Translations under genes and position numbers: made by a program
Part shown: positions 1-8,466 of the stretch, piece after piece
Layout of the letters: every line of letters begins with the position of its first letter
How positions within the stretch are numbered: the stretch's first letter is position 1
The notes under the pieces: generated by a model
Told to the model about the DNA's origin: nothing
What the model saw: only the letters and a program-made list of their open reading frames with translations
Database searches by the model: none
Assembly: GCA_038123735.1 (NCBI GenBank)
Contig: JAYPAP010000009.1
Coordinates: 1 to 52,626 of the forward strand
DNA length: 52,626 nt
Direction: 5' to 3'
Source: REDI01 sp038123735
Lineage (GTDB): Bacteria; Myxococcota_A; UBA796; GCA-2862545

Positions 1-360
1 TCCCCGCACCGCGTCGAGCACCTCCTGCATCGCCCCGGTCATGATCCGCCCCTTTGCCGGCTCAACCAGGTCCCGCGAGACCTGCTTGAGATTTCCACCC
101 GAGCAAAAAGCGCCCCCCTCCGCCGCAGCCAGCACCCAGAATGCGCCGTCCCACGCCATCGAGTCCACTACGACCTCCGCGAGCTGCCGCATCATCGTGA
201 CCGACATCGCATTGCGCGCCGCCGCCGCGTCCAGTCGTACCCAGCGCACCGGCCCGTCATCATGGACGATCACCTGCCCAGGCACCTTTTCGACCATCGA
301 CTCCAGCCTGGCTAAGGCCTCACACGCTTCGCCAAGCCTCACCAACCCTTCACCTTTCAT
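1..360 (-). CDS. Enoyl-CoA hydratase/isomerase (crotonase) family protein, N-terminal part
   Basis: The reverse strand is open from the window edge to an ATG at 360. AGGA lies 7 nt upstream of that ATG; another in-frame ATG at 375 has no clear ribosome-binding site. The visible ~120 residues include RWVRLDAAAARNAMS followed by AFCSGGNLKQVS. This matches the crotonase fold: an early strand with the R-N-A-(M/L) motif, then the oxyanion-hole segment with a G-G-(D/N)-(L/I) signature. The family hydrates or isomerises acyl-CoA thioesters; the substrate cannot be told from this fragment. The C-terminal half lies outside the window. The gene is divergent from the lipoprotein at 442, with about 80 nt between the starts for both promoters. 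Confidence 0.75.
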   Translation of the reverse strand, partial: MKGEGLVRLGEACEALARLESMVEKVPGQVIVHDDGPVRWVRLDAAAARNAMSVTMMRQLAEVVVDSMAWDGAFWVLAAAEGGAFCSGGNLKQVSRDLVEPAKGRIMTGAMQEVLDAVRG

Positions 361-441
361 TGATTCATCCTGCATGACACGATGGAAGACTCCGTTTATG
401 CTCCACACCACGCGAGGCCCGACCGGCCCGATGGAGGATCC

Positions 442-957
442 ATGCGCACACTATGCACGATGGCGATCGCCCTGACACTCTCCGCTTGCGGTGGCGGTAG
501 CTTCGGCACGGCTGAGGTTACGGGGGCGATCGGCAGTCGCAGCTTTTCAGGCGACGTTACCGCCTACCACGGCGATGAATTCATCGTGATCGTCGATACC
601 AAGATCGACTGCCTGGACATGGCATGGGTCAGTCGCAACTATTTCGGCGCCAACAAGCCCACGAGCGGCGTGCAGTTCGGGGCGGTTCAGTTCTCCTTCC
701 CGGTGGGTAACTCACCTTCTATCGGTACTTTTTTCTTCGACGGGAGTGGAGACTCCCCGCTCGATGTCTGGCGCGTACTCAACGCGGATGTCCCCTCTGG
801 CGGCGAATCCGAAGTCGATGGAGATACGGCTGAGTCCTACAATCTGACTATCACCGAAGTCACTGAGGATTCTGTGGTTGGTGAGTTCGATACCGTCTTC
901 GCCGACTCCAACGCGACCGGAAGCTTCGAGACCGTATTCTGCCGCAACGTCAGGTAG
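442..957 (+). CDS. Small lipoprotein of unknown function
   Basis: This 171-residue protein starts at an ATG preceded by GGAGGATCC, a strong Shine-Dalgarno; the reading frame is open further upstream but lacks such a site. The first 16 residues (MRTLCTMAIALTLSAC) form a lipoprotein signal with lipobox L-S-A-C, followed by a Gly-rich stretch. The mature part is acidic and rich in Gly, Ser, Asp and beta-branched residues, suggesting an all-beta fold, with only two further cysteines (KIDCLD and the C-terminal FCRN). I recognise no catalytic motif. The 3' end overlaps the convergent rsmD by 8 bp. An exported lipid-anchored protein is well supported; its role is unknown. Confidence 0.75.
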   Translation: MRTLCTMAIALTLSACGGGSFGTAEVTGAIGSRSFSGDVTAYHGDEFIVIVDTKIDCLDMAWVSRNYFGANKPTSGVQFGAVQFSFPVGNSPSIGTFFFDGSGDSPLDVWRVLNADVPSGGESEVDGDTAESYNLTITEVTEDSVVGEFDTVFADSNATGSFETVFCRNVR

Positions 958-1477
958 CGAGTCGATAGAACGAAAAAGCGCTGTTGCCGTACACCTTCGT
1001 GCGGTCGAGCGCTAAGGAGGCACAGCGACCGGGAACGCTAGTGCCCGCATCGTGCTCGTACACGAGGGTCTCGCGCACCGTGCACGCGAGAGCCTCAAGG
1101 ACGGGCTCGGGTTCGTAACTATAAGGCGGGTCCGCGAAGACGATGTCGAAGGCGCCAAGTTCGCCAGCGGACCGCATCACATCGCCCGGGCGGACCGTCA
1201 CCGTGGCGCCCAGCTCCGCGAACGAACGCTTGATCGCGCTGAGCGCCCGCCGGTCCCGTTCCATCAACGTGACCATAGCTCCGCGGGACCACGCCTCCAG
1301 GGCCACCACGCCACTTCCGCCAAAAGCGTCGAGGAAGGTGATCTCTACCAGGTCCTGACCCAAGATCGAGAATAGCGCTTCTCGCATCCGATCCGTGGTC
1401 GGACGAACCCCAGGGCCGACTCTGACGGAGAGGGAGCGTCCTCTCGCCCGACCGCCCGTGAGTCTCAACCGCGACAT
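950..1477 (-). CDS. rsmD: 16S rRNA (guanine966-N2)-methyltransferase RsmD
   Basis: This 175-residue protein has the usual length of RsmD. RPTTDRMREALFSIL near residues 26-40 is the family's hallmark N-terminal motif. FLDAFGGSGVVALEAWSRGA (about 49-68) is the S-adenosylmethionine-binding motif I. FADPPYSYEP (about 114-123) is the N6/N2-type D-P-P-Y catalytic motif. RsmD methylates G966 of 16S rRNA in the assembling 30S subunit, in the cytoplasm. The ATG has GGAGG five nucleotides upstream. It is divergent from the alternative complex III operon, with 280 bp between the two starts, and its 3' end overlaps the convergent lipoprotein. Confidence 0.93.
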   Translation of the reverse strand: MSRLRLTGGRARGRSLSVRVGPGVRPTTDRMREALFSILGQDLVEITFLDAFGGSGVVALEAWSRGAMVTLMERDRRALSAIKRSFAELGATVTVRPGDVMRSAGELGAFDIVFADPPYSYEPEPVLEALACTVRETLVYEHDAGTSVPGRCASLALDRTKVYGNSAFSFYRLAT

Positions 1478-1757
1478 CGAACCTCCGCTCGCGCCCCATA
1501 TCCGAAATTTTGTAGTCTACCCGTCCGACAAAATCCCGGTGCAACGAATCGTTTTCATTCAGAACCACCCCTCCGGATTCAATAACGCTGAAACCCGGTT
1601 GCAAATACCCGCGTCGCGTGCGACACCCGCCGCGTCCATTTTTGCGAACTGCACTACAGGTGCCACAAAGGATTGCGCTGTGTTCACGGTCGCGGTCGCC
1701 ACCGATAACGTCGGCTCTTCCACCGACCTTACACCCTGGCCCAGGCCCGGAGGACCC

Positions 1758-2639
1758 ATGAAGCCACTACGCTGGCTCCCTCTCGCTACCTTCGCTCTCG
1801 TCGGCTGCGACATGCTCGCAGAACTCCCGTCTGATCCGAGCGTCATCTCATCGGTCGACTACGCCGCAGTCTCTGGAGACCCGGCGATCGAACTCGACAA
1901 GCACGCGTTCCCCCTGCCTCCCGGCAAGAACGACCAAGTGTTCGGCATCTCTCCCGATGCTGATGAGCAAGCCGTCCTCAACAGCGAGTACGGCTCCCAG
2001 ATCGGCTCCGGCTACGTGACCGGTGAGGCGCTGCCTCAACCCATCGCGTTCCCGCACTACACCCACGCGCAAGTCCTGGGCATGGAATGTCAGTATTGCC
2101 ACTCCGAAGCCCGGAAGTCGAAGCACTCTGGCATCCCACCGGTCCAGTCCTGCATGGGCTGCCACCAATGGGTCAAGACCGGTGAACCTGAGATCAAGAA
2201 ACTCACCGAATACTGGAAGGCCGGTGAGGGCGATACCTTCAAGAAGCAGGCGTACGTAGGTGGTCTTTCGGATGCGGAACTCGCCAAGGTCGCCGAAGGC
2301 CACAAAGAGACCCTGCCCTGGAAGAAGGTCCACGACATTCCTGATTTCGTACACTTCGCCCACAAGCCGCACATCCGCGCCGGTGTCGATTGCACCGAGT
2401 GTCACGGCCAAATGCAGCTTCAAGGTATGAAAGAGCCCGTCCAAGTCGGTGTTGACCACGCCACTGGCGAGCCGATCATGGAGGAGCATGTCGTCAACGT
2501 GGTTGTCCGCGAAACGACCATGCAAATGGGATGGTGCATCGACTGCCACTCCCAACACCCCTCCGTCGACAAGAACTACGGTGACCAAGCAGAAATTCGG
2601 CGCGCTGAGCTGAAGGACTGCTGGACCTGCCACAAGTAG
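1758..2639 (+). CDS. actA: Alternative complex III pentahaem cytochrome c subunit ActA
   Basis: The start is the ATG with GGAGGACCC just upstream; the open frame runs far upstream but has no signal there. The 293-residue product begins with a lipoprotein-type signal (FALVGC, Cys17). It carries exactly five C-x-x-C-H haem sites, at about residues 111 (CQYCH), 132 (CMGCH), 212 (CTECH), 260 (CIDCH) and 288 (CWTCH, three residues before the end). Five c-type haems and the position directly before actB fit ActA of alternative complex III, the periplasmic pentahaem subunit that receives electrons from the iron-sulfur subunit. Eleven nucleotides separate it from actB. It is the first gene of the actA-F operon. 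Confidence 0.93.
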   Translation: MKPLRWLPLATFALVGCDMLAELPSDPSVISSVDYAAVSGDPAIELDKHAFPLPPGKNDQVFGISPDADEQAVLNSEYGSQIGSGYVTGEALPQPIAFPHYTHAQVLGMECQYCHSEARKSKHSGIPPVQSCMGCHQWVKTGEPEIKKLTEYWKAGEGDTFKKQAYVGGLSDAELAKVAEGHKETLPWKKVHDIPDFVHFAHKPHIRAGVDCTECHGQMQLQGMKEPVQVGVDHATGEPIMEEHVVNVVVRETTMQMGWCIDCHSQHPSVDKNYGDQAEIRRAELKDCWTCHK

Positions 2640-2650
2640 AGGAACGATTC

Positions 2651-5600
2651 ATGGCAAGCCTCAATCGTCGCGATTTCATGAAAGCGCTCGGCCTCGCCGG
2701 CGCCACCGCAGCCTCTGCTACGGCGTGCAGCTGGGATGACAACTGGTACCGGACTCCGGTCGAAGAGATCCTCCCGTACCTGGTCAAGCCAGAGCAAGTT
2801 ACGCCGGGTACCCCTACCTTCTTCGCCACTACGGTGACTTCCGGTCCGGATGCATTCCCGCTGACCGCCCGCCACCGCGATGGTCGCGTCATCAATGTGG
2901 GCGTCAACCGTCAACTCGTTCAGGCCGGCGAGGCCATCAGCGCCATTCCTAAGGCCGCTCATCTCGAGCTGCAGAAGGTCTATGCGCCTGACCGCATCCG
3001 CCGCCCTCAAGAAGCCGGCAGCGATATCGACTGGAACACCGGCCTCGAAAAGCTGGCTGGAGCCGTCAAAGCAGCCAAGGCCTCCGGCAAGACTGTCGCC
3101 TACCTGGGTGGATACAAGAGCGGCGCCATCGTCGAGCTACTCAATGACTTCACCGGTGGAAACGCTGTCTTCTGGGAGCCAGTTGGTCGGGCCGCTGAAG
3201 CGACCGCCATGGAGACCTTGTTCGGTAGCCGTCAGCTTCCGGTCTACGACCTTTCCGAAGCCCACTACGTGCTCTCATTCGGCGCGGCATTCCTCGGCTC
3301 CTGGGGCGGCACTGCCCTCGCGAGCCAGTTCGCACACGCCCGCAATCCAAACCATGGCCACTTCATCGCCCGCATGGGTCTCGTGTCTCCACACCAAGAC
3401 CAAACTGGCGCAAATGCCGATGACTGGGTTGCAACCGCCGTCGGTGGTGAGACTGCCGCGGCCTTCGCACTCGCCAAGCTCATCGCTCAGCAGACCAACT
3501 ATGCTGGCTTCGCGACCGCCATCCTCGGCAACGTCGACGTAAATGCGAGCGCAGCCGCTGCCGGCGTCGAAGTTGCAGCACTTGAGAGCATCGCGAAGAT
3601 GTTCGTCGAAGCAGGAACAGCCATCGCACTTCCCGGGGCGGTTGAGAACACCGACCTCGCCATCGCCGCCATGCTCATCAACGTCGTGAGCGGAAACATC
3701 GGTAAAACGGTGAAGGGCGGAGGCTACTCCGGTCCACTCCACACCTCGGGCGATGTCGCGAAGCTCGTCGCAGATATGGCGGCCGGAAAAGTCGGCGTCC
3801 TCTTGGTCGACGATGCGAACCCCGTCTACAACCTGCCTCCTTCCCTCGGCGTCAAAGATGCCATGGCCAAGGTCGGAACGGTCGTGGCCCTCTCCAGCCA
3901 TCCGAGCGAGACCACTGCGGCTGCTGCCATGGTCCTGCCTACCAGCACCGCCTTTGAAGATTGGGGCGATGAGGACGTGTCCGCATCGACCAAGCTACTT
4001 CGCCAACCTGCGATGACCCCACTCTGGGATACCCGCTCTCTCGGCGACATTCTTCTTACCGTGGCACGCGGCGCCGGCCTCACCCCGATGGCAGCCCCTG
4101 CTGTGGCATCCGCCGAAGGCGACGAAGCCGCGGAAACGGAAGCCGCCACGGATACCGACGCCCCCGCAGTAGACGTTAGCCCGCTCGGCTTCGAGCCCGC
4201 GAACTGGCGCGCCTACGTGCAAACACGCTGGGAACGCAAGGTCTGGGCTAACACCGACCGCTCTGTGCCATTCGCCCAGTGGTGGATTCGCACCCTGCAA
4301 GCCGGCCAATTCAAGACTGCTGCTGATGCATCACTCACCCCGAGTGCTGCGGCGTACAGCCCTCCAGCCCCCGCAGCATCCGAAGGCATCGGCCTGCACC
4401 TACACCTTCACCCTCACCGCCACGATGGTCGGTTCGCTACTGCGCCCTGGGCCCAAGAAGTCGCCGACCCCATGACCGGTCAAGTCTGGGACGCTTGGGT
4501 CGAGGTCAGCGCCGAGCTCGCCGCCGAACTCAACGTCAAAGACAACGATGAAGTAGAGGTCTCCGCCGGTGGCCAGTCTGTCAAGGCTGGCGTCGAGGTC
4601 TATCGCGGTCTCAAAGGCAAGAGCGCAGCCCTAGCATTCGGCCAAGGCCGCACCGAGTCAGGCCGCTACGCCAACAATCGTGGCGTCAATGCATTCGCCC
4701 TCGTCTCGGGCGACAAAAAAGACTCCGCTGGCAACGTCCTGATGGTCGCTAGCGGCGTCTCCATCACCAAGACTGGCAATAGCGCCGACCTCGCCTCGAC
4801 CTTTGGCTCGAAGGGCGACTCTGACGGCGGTCGAAACTGGGGCGTCTCCGTCAATGCGGCCGCCCTCGCCAAATCTGGCGATGCTCCTGCAGCACACGCC
4901 GGAGACATGACGGGGATCCATCACCTCCCCCGCGACCAACGTCTCGAAGAGAAGCAACGATATAACTTCTACAACTCGCCGCAGAAGCCCAACTACCGCT
5001 TCGCCATGACGGTCGACACCAACGCCTGTGACGGCTGCGGTACTTGCGCCATCGCGTGCTACGCCGAAAACAACCTGGCGATCGTTGGCAAGAGTCTCAT
5101 CAAACGCGGCCGGGAAATGAACTGGCTGCGGATCAACCGCTACTGGGAGACCGTCACCGACGAGAACGGCGTCGAGCACGGCGATGTTCGCTTCGTCCCA
5201 ATGATGTGCCAACACTGCGGCCTCGCCCCCTGCGAATCTGTGTGCCCGGTCCTCGCGACCTACCACAACGTCGATGGCCTCAACGCCATGGTCTACAACC
5301 GCTGCGTTGGAACCCGATACTGCGCAAACAACTGTCCGTACGTTGTTCGCCGCTTCAACTTCCACAGCTACGTCTGGCCTGAGCCGCTTCACCTGCAGCT
5401 CAACCCGGACATCAGCATCCGCACCATGGGTGTGATGGAGAAATGTACCTTCTGCGTCCAGCGGACTCGCCGAGTCAAGGATGCGTACAAAGACCAAGGC
5501 TTCAACACCCTCGTCCCCGATGAGGCACTGCGCGAGCTCCCAGCATGTGCTGAGGCTTGCCCAACCGGTGCCCTCACCTTCGGCAACCTGAACGACGAAG

Positions 5601-5920
5601 CCTCCGTTCCCGCCAAATCGCGCGAGTCCGGCCGTAGCTACGTCATCCTGTCCGAATTCAACACCGATTCCGCTATTAACTACCTTGCTAAGGCCAGCTT
5701 CCATAAGCCAGAGGCAGCCCACCACGGCGGCGGGCATGGCGGCGGCCACGGCGAAGGCCATGGCGATGGTCACCACAGCGGAACAGCAGACGACCACGGA
5801 GACGCCGCTCACGGCGCCGCCGCCGGTCATGACGATCACGGCAAAGCCGAAGGGGCTAGCCATGGTCACACCGATGAACACAAATCCGCGCACCCTGAGG
5901 GTGCCGGCGAGCACCACTGA
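2651..5920 (+). CDS. actB: Alternative complex III iron-sulfur / molybdopterin-like subunit ActB
   Basis: This 1089-residue fusion has a large N-terminal part resembling molybdopterin oxidoreductases and a C-terminal ferredoxin-like part. The N-terminus (LNRRDFMKALGLAGA) is a twin-arginine signal, so it is exported folded. Four iron-sulfur sites are visible: cysteines from residue 793 (CDGCGTCAIAC), 853 (CQHCGLAPCESVC), 885 (CVGTRYCANNC, Thr at the second ligand position as expected of a 3Fe-4S site) and 932/966 (KCTFC and CAEACPTG). The N-terminal domain has no cluster motif, and no molybdenum cofactor is expected in ActB proteins. Unusually, the last 72 residues hold 18 histidines with Gly, Asp and Glu, a likely metal-binding tail. 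It is translated between actA and actC with 11-nt gaps on each side. Confidence 0.93.
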   Translation: MASLNRRDFMKALGLAGATAASATACSWDDNWYRTPVEEILPYLVKPEQVTPGTPTFFATTVTSGPDAFPLTARHRDGRVINVGVNRQLVQAGEAISAIPKAAHLELQKVYAPDRIRRPQEAGSDIDWNTGLEKLAGAVKAAKASGKTVAYLGGYKSGAIVELLNDFTGGNAVFWEPVGRAAEATAMETLFGSRQLPVYDLSEAHYVLSFGAAFLGSWGGTALASQFAHARNPNHGHFIARMGLVSPHQDQTGANADDWVATAVGGETAAAFALAKLIAQQTNYAGFATAILGNVDVNASAAAAGVEVAALESIAKMFVEAGTAIALPGAVENTDLAIAAMLINVVSGNIGKTVKGGGYSGPLHTSGDVAKLVADMAAGKVGVLLVDDANPVYNLPPSLGVKDAMAKVGTVVALSSHPSETTAAAAMVLPTSTAFEDWGDEDVSASTKLLRQPAMTPLWDTRSLGDILLTVARGAGLTPMAAPAVASAEGDEAAETEAATDTDAPAVDVSPLGFEPANWRAYVQTRWERKVWANTDRSVPFAQWWIRTLQAGQFKTAADASLTPSAAAYSPPAPAASEGIGLHLHLHPHRHDGRFATAPWAQEVADPMTGQVWDAWVEVSAELAAELNVKDNDEVEVSAGGQSVKAGVEVYRGLKGKSAALAFGQGRTESGRYANNRGVNAFALVSGDKKDSAGNVLMVASGVSITKTGNSADLASTFGSKGDSDGGRNWGVSVNAAALAKSGDAPAAHAGDMTGIHHLPRDQRLEEKQRYNFYNSPQKPNYRFAMTVDTNACDGCGTCAIACYAENNLAIVGKSLIKRGREMNWLRINRYWETVTDENGVEHGDVRFVPMMCQHCGLAPCESVCPVLATYHNVDGLNAMVYNRCVGTRYCANNCPYVVRRFNFHSYVWPEPLHLQLNPDISIRTMGVMEKCTFCVQRTRRVKDAYKDQGFNTLVPDEALRELPACAEACPTGALTFGNLNDEASVPAKSRESGRSYVILSEFNTDSAINYLAKASFHKPEAAHHGGGHGGGHGEGHGDGHHSGTADDHGDAAHGAAAGHDDHGKAEGASHGHTDEHKSAHPEGAGEHH

Positions 5921-5931
5921 GGAGTCGAACC

Positions 5932-7266
5932 GTGGAAGCGATCCGTCCGCCTAGCTACAGTGCCGCCAACCGCGACATCATCCGAGTGATGTTCACCCCA
6001 TCCGCAGCGTACCTGATCGGATTGGGGATCTCCGTCGCGCTCGTTGGCCTCCTCGGCTTCTGCCTCATCCCCGAAGTGTGGTGGGGCATGGGTATGGCCG
6101 GAACGAACAATGCGTCGTTCTGGGGTACCTACATCGTTACCTTCGTCTTTTGGGTTGGTATCGGTCACGCCGGTACGCTCATCAGCGCCATTCTTTTCTT
6201 GGTCCGCAGTAAGTGGCGAACCGGCGTCTACCGCGCATCCGAGGCCATGACGGTCTTCGCGGTCATGACCGCCGGCCTCTTCCCGGTCCTTCACCTCGGC
6301 CGATTGTGGCAGGTCTACTGGTTCTTCCCCTATCCGAACCAACGGTATCTCTGGGTGAACTTCAAGAGCCCGCTCATGTGGGACGTGTTCGCCATCTCGA
6401 CCTACTTCACGGTCTCGGCGGTCTTCTTCTACATCGGCCTCGTTCCCGACTTCGCGATCGTGCGCGACCACAACAAGGGACTCATCAGCAAGGTGTACAA
6501 CATCCTCGCTGTGGGCTGGCGCGGCACCAACCGCCAATGGCACCACTACATGGCCGCATACGGCTTCTTCGCCGCATTCGCTGCCCCCCTCGTCCTCTCG
6601 GTCCACAGTGTCGTTTCGTGGGACTTCGCCATGGCGGTCACCGCTGGTTGGCACTCCACCATCTTCCCGCCGTACTTCGTCGCGGGCGCCATCTTCTCCG
6701 GTTGCGCGATGGTCATCACGCTCCTTCTCCCGATGTCCTACATCTTCGGCTGGAAGGACTATGTGAATGAGTGGCACTACGACGCTCTTGCGAAGATGTG
6801 TCTGCTCACGAGCGGCATCCTGACCTACGCATACGCAACCGAGTACTTCATCGGTTGGTACAGCCAAAACCCACACGAGTGGGAAATCTTCTACTGGCGA
6901 GCGACCGGCGAATACGCCTGGGCCTTCTGGCTGATGGTCTTCTGCAACTGCGTGGCGCCACTGCCCTGGTACCTTCCAAAGCTTCGTACCAATCCCTGGG
7001 TTCTGTGGATCATCGCTGGCCTCATCAACGTCGGCATGTGGATGGAGCGCTTCAACATCGTCGTGAGCTCGACCGCTCACGGCTTCGACCCAGCGATGTG
7101 GCGGATGTACTCGCCAAGCATGTGGGAGGTCGGAATCCTCCTCGGCTCATGCGGCTGGTTCATGATGTACTTCCTACTCTTTGCTAAGACGATGCCCGCG
7201 GTCGCCATCATGGAGATCAAGGAACTCATCGCCGCACCCGTCAAGGGCAAACTGGAGGCCAAGTGA
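5932..7266 (+). CDS. actC: Alternative complex III NrfD-like integral membrane subunit ActC
   Basis: A GTG start 11 nt after the actB stop, preceded by GAGGAG, begins a 444-residue polytopic membrane protein of the NrfD/PsrC family. Successive hydrophobic segments follow the N-terminal VMFTPSAAYLIGLGISVA. The family has quinol-binding and putative proton-translocating functions. Short Trp/Tyr-rich loops such as YPNQRYLWVNFKSPLMWD and HHYMAAYGFFAAFAAPLVLS are typical of ActC. With ActF it forms the pair of large membrane subunits of the complex. Its stop overlaps the actD start by 4 nt (GTGA), indicating translational coupling. Confidence 0.92.
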   Translation: MEAIRPPSYSAANRDIIRVMFTPSAAYLIGLGISVALVGLLGFCLIPEVWWGMGMAGTNNASFWGTYIVTFVFWVGIGHAGTLISAILFLVRSKWRTGVYRASEAMTVFAVMTAGLFPVLHLGRLWQVYWFFPYPNQRYLWVNFKSPLMWDVFAISTYFTVSAVFFYIGLVPDFAIVRDHNKGLISKVYNILAVGWRGTNRQWHHYMAAYGFFAAFAAPLVLSVHSVVSWDFAMAVTAGWHSTIFPPYFVAGAIFSGCAMVITLLLPMSYIFGWKDYVNEWHYDALAKMCLLTSGILTYAYATEYFIGWYSQNPHEWEIFYWRATGEYAWAFWLMVFCNCVAPLPWYLPKLRTNPWVLWIIAGLINVGMWMERFNIVVSSTAHGFDPAMWRMYSPSMWEVGILLGSCGWFMMYFLLFAKTMPAVAIMEIKELIAAPVKGKLEAK

Positions 7267-7832
7267 GCACCGCAGCTGCCGCAGCCCCCGCAACCACGCG
7301 GATCAAGGCCGTCTACGGCCACCTCGACCTCTTCCTGACCGGCATCGACCAGCTCAAGAAGGCCGGTATTGTTGGGTGGGAAGTCGTATCTCCCCTTCCC
7401 CGGCATGAGATGCTCGACATCGTCTACGAAGGTCGCCCATCGCCTGTCCGCTGGTGGACCCTCACCGGCGCTGTCTCTGGTTTGGTCGGAGGATTCCTCC
7501 TCACCTCGCTCACTGCAGCACAATGGCCCATGATTAACCCGGGTGGTAAGCCCGTTGTGGCTCTGCCCGCCTATGCGGTCATCATGTTCGAATGCACCAT
7601 CCTCATCGGGGCGTTGGCCACGGGGCTCGGCATGGTCATTCACACCGGTCTGCCCGGATTCTTCCTGGACCAAGCTATCCAAGACCCGCGCTTCTCCGAC
7701 GATAAGTTCGGCATCGTGTTCACGCGTGCCCGCGAAGACGACGCCGAGAAGATCGTGGCCATCCTCTCCGAAGCCGGTGCCATCGAAGTCACCACTGGCG
7801 ACGACACCATCTACGAGGTGCCCAATGCGTAA
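7263..7832 (+). CDS. actD: Alternative complex III subunit ActD (DUF3341)
   Basis: This 189-residue protein starts at a GTG overlapping the actC stop. An N-terminal cytoplasmic domain (KAVYGHLDLFLTGIDQLKKA...VVSPLPRHEML) is followed by two membrane helices (roughly residues 65-85 and 95-125) around a conserved W-P-M-I-N-P-G-G-K-P loop. A short C-terminal domain contains the phrase FGIVFTRAREDDAEKI. This is the layout of DUF3341/ActD proteins, small structural subunits that clasp ActC and ActF. It overlaps actE by 8 nt. Confidence 0.92.
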   Translation: MSTAAAAAPATTRIKAVYGHLDLFLTGIDQLKKAGIVGWEVVSPLPRHEMLDIVYEGRPSPVRWWTLTGAVSGLVGGFLLTSLTAAQWPMINPGGKPVVALPAYAVIMFECTILIGALATGLGMVIHTGLPGFFLDQAIQDPRFSDDKFGIVFTRAREDDAEKIVAILSEAGAIEVTTGDDTIYEVPNA

Positions 7833-8466
7833 GCTCCTCCTCACCGCACTCGGCCTGAGCGCCGCGAGCACCGCCCACGCCCTCCCCTGGGATATTGACA
7901 TGGCGGACTCGCAAGCTGTTCGTGGCTACGAATGCTGGGAATACTCGGTCAATGAAGATGGACAGCGCGTCTGTCTTCGCGCGATGCAGCCCCTCCCCGA
8001 GGGCGTGATCAGCCAGGCTCACCCGTTCAGCCCGACTGCATACCAGACCATCGCCCCCGGCAACATGTACAGCCCAGACTGGAAGCCGATGGAAAACCCG
8101 CTGGAGGCTACCGATGCCGTAGTCGCCAAGGGCGAAACCATGTTCAAGACCTACTGCACCCCATGCCACGGCATGCCAGACGAAAATGGCGTTATTGCCC
8201 AGCTCGGCACCGTTGCGCAGCCGGGTCGGTTCCCCGGCGTCCCCGCACTCACTGGCGATGCCGGCCGCCTCCCGCTCCGTACCGATGGCGAAGTCTACCG
8301 CGCCATCCGCATGGGATGGAACCTCATGCCAGCTTATAACTGGGCCATGAGCGATGATGAGATGTGGTCTATCGTCGCTTACAGCCGCACCCTCCAGGGT
8401 GGCCAGTACGTGCCTCCCGCACCGCCACCCTCCGAAGACGGCGAAGCCGCAGGGAGCGAACAATGA
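7825..8466 (+). CDS. actE: Alternative complex III monohaem cytochrome c subunit ActE
   Basis: The ATG lies inside the last codons of actD, 8 nt before its end. The product is 213 residues with a signal peptide (MRKLLLTALGLSAASTAHA). It has one C-T-P-C-H haem site at residues 111-115 and a probable axial Met in GWNLMPAYN. These are features of ActE, the periplasmic monohaem cytochrome of the complex. The C-terminus is a Pro/Glu-rich tail. The reading frame is open upstream, but only this start gives a signal peptide. The stop overlaps actF (ATGA). Confidence 0.92.
   Translation: MRKLLLTALGLSAASTAHALPWDIDMADSQAVRGYECWEYSVNEDGQRVCLRAMQPLPEGVISQAHPFSPTAYQTIAPGNMYSPDWKPMENPLEATDAVVAKGETMFKTYCTPCHGMPDENGVIAQLGTVAQPGRFPGVPALTGDAGRLPLRTDGEVYRAIRMGWNLMPAYNWAMSDDEMWSIVAYSRTLQGGQYVPPAPPPSEDGEAAGSEQ

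Noticed and set aside
1660..1690. Sigma-54-like site TGCCAC...TTGC upstream of actA
   Set aside because: The essential GG of the -24 element is GC and the spacing is one base too long.
4658..5917. 419-codon minus-strand frame opposite the end of actB
   Set aside because: ActB with its four iron-sulfur motifs is certain on the plus strand; the antisense frame has no recognisable domain.
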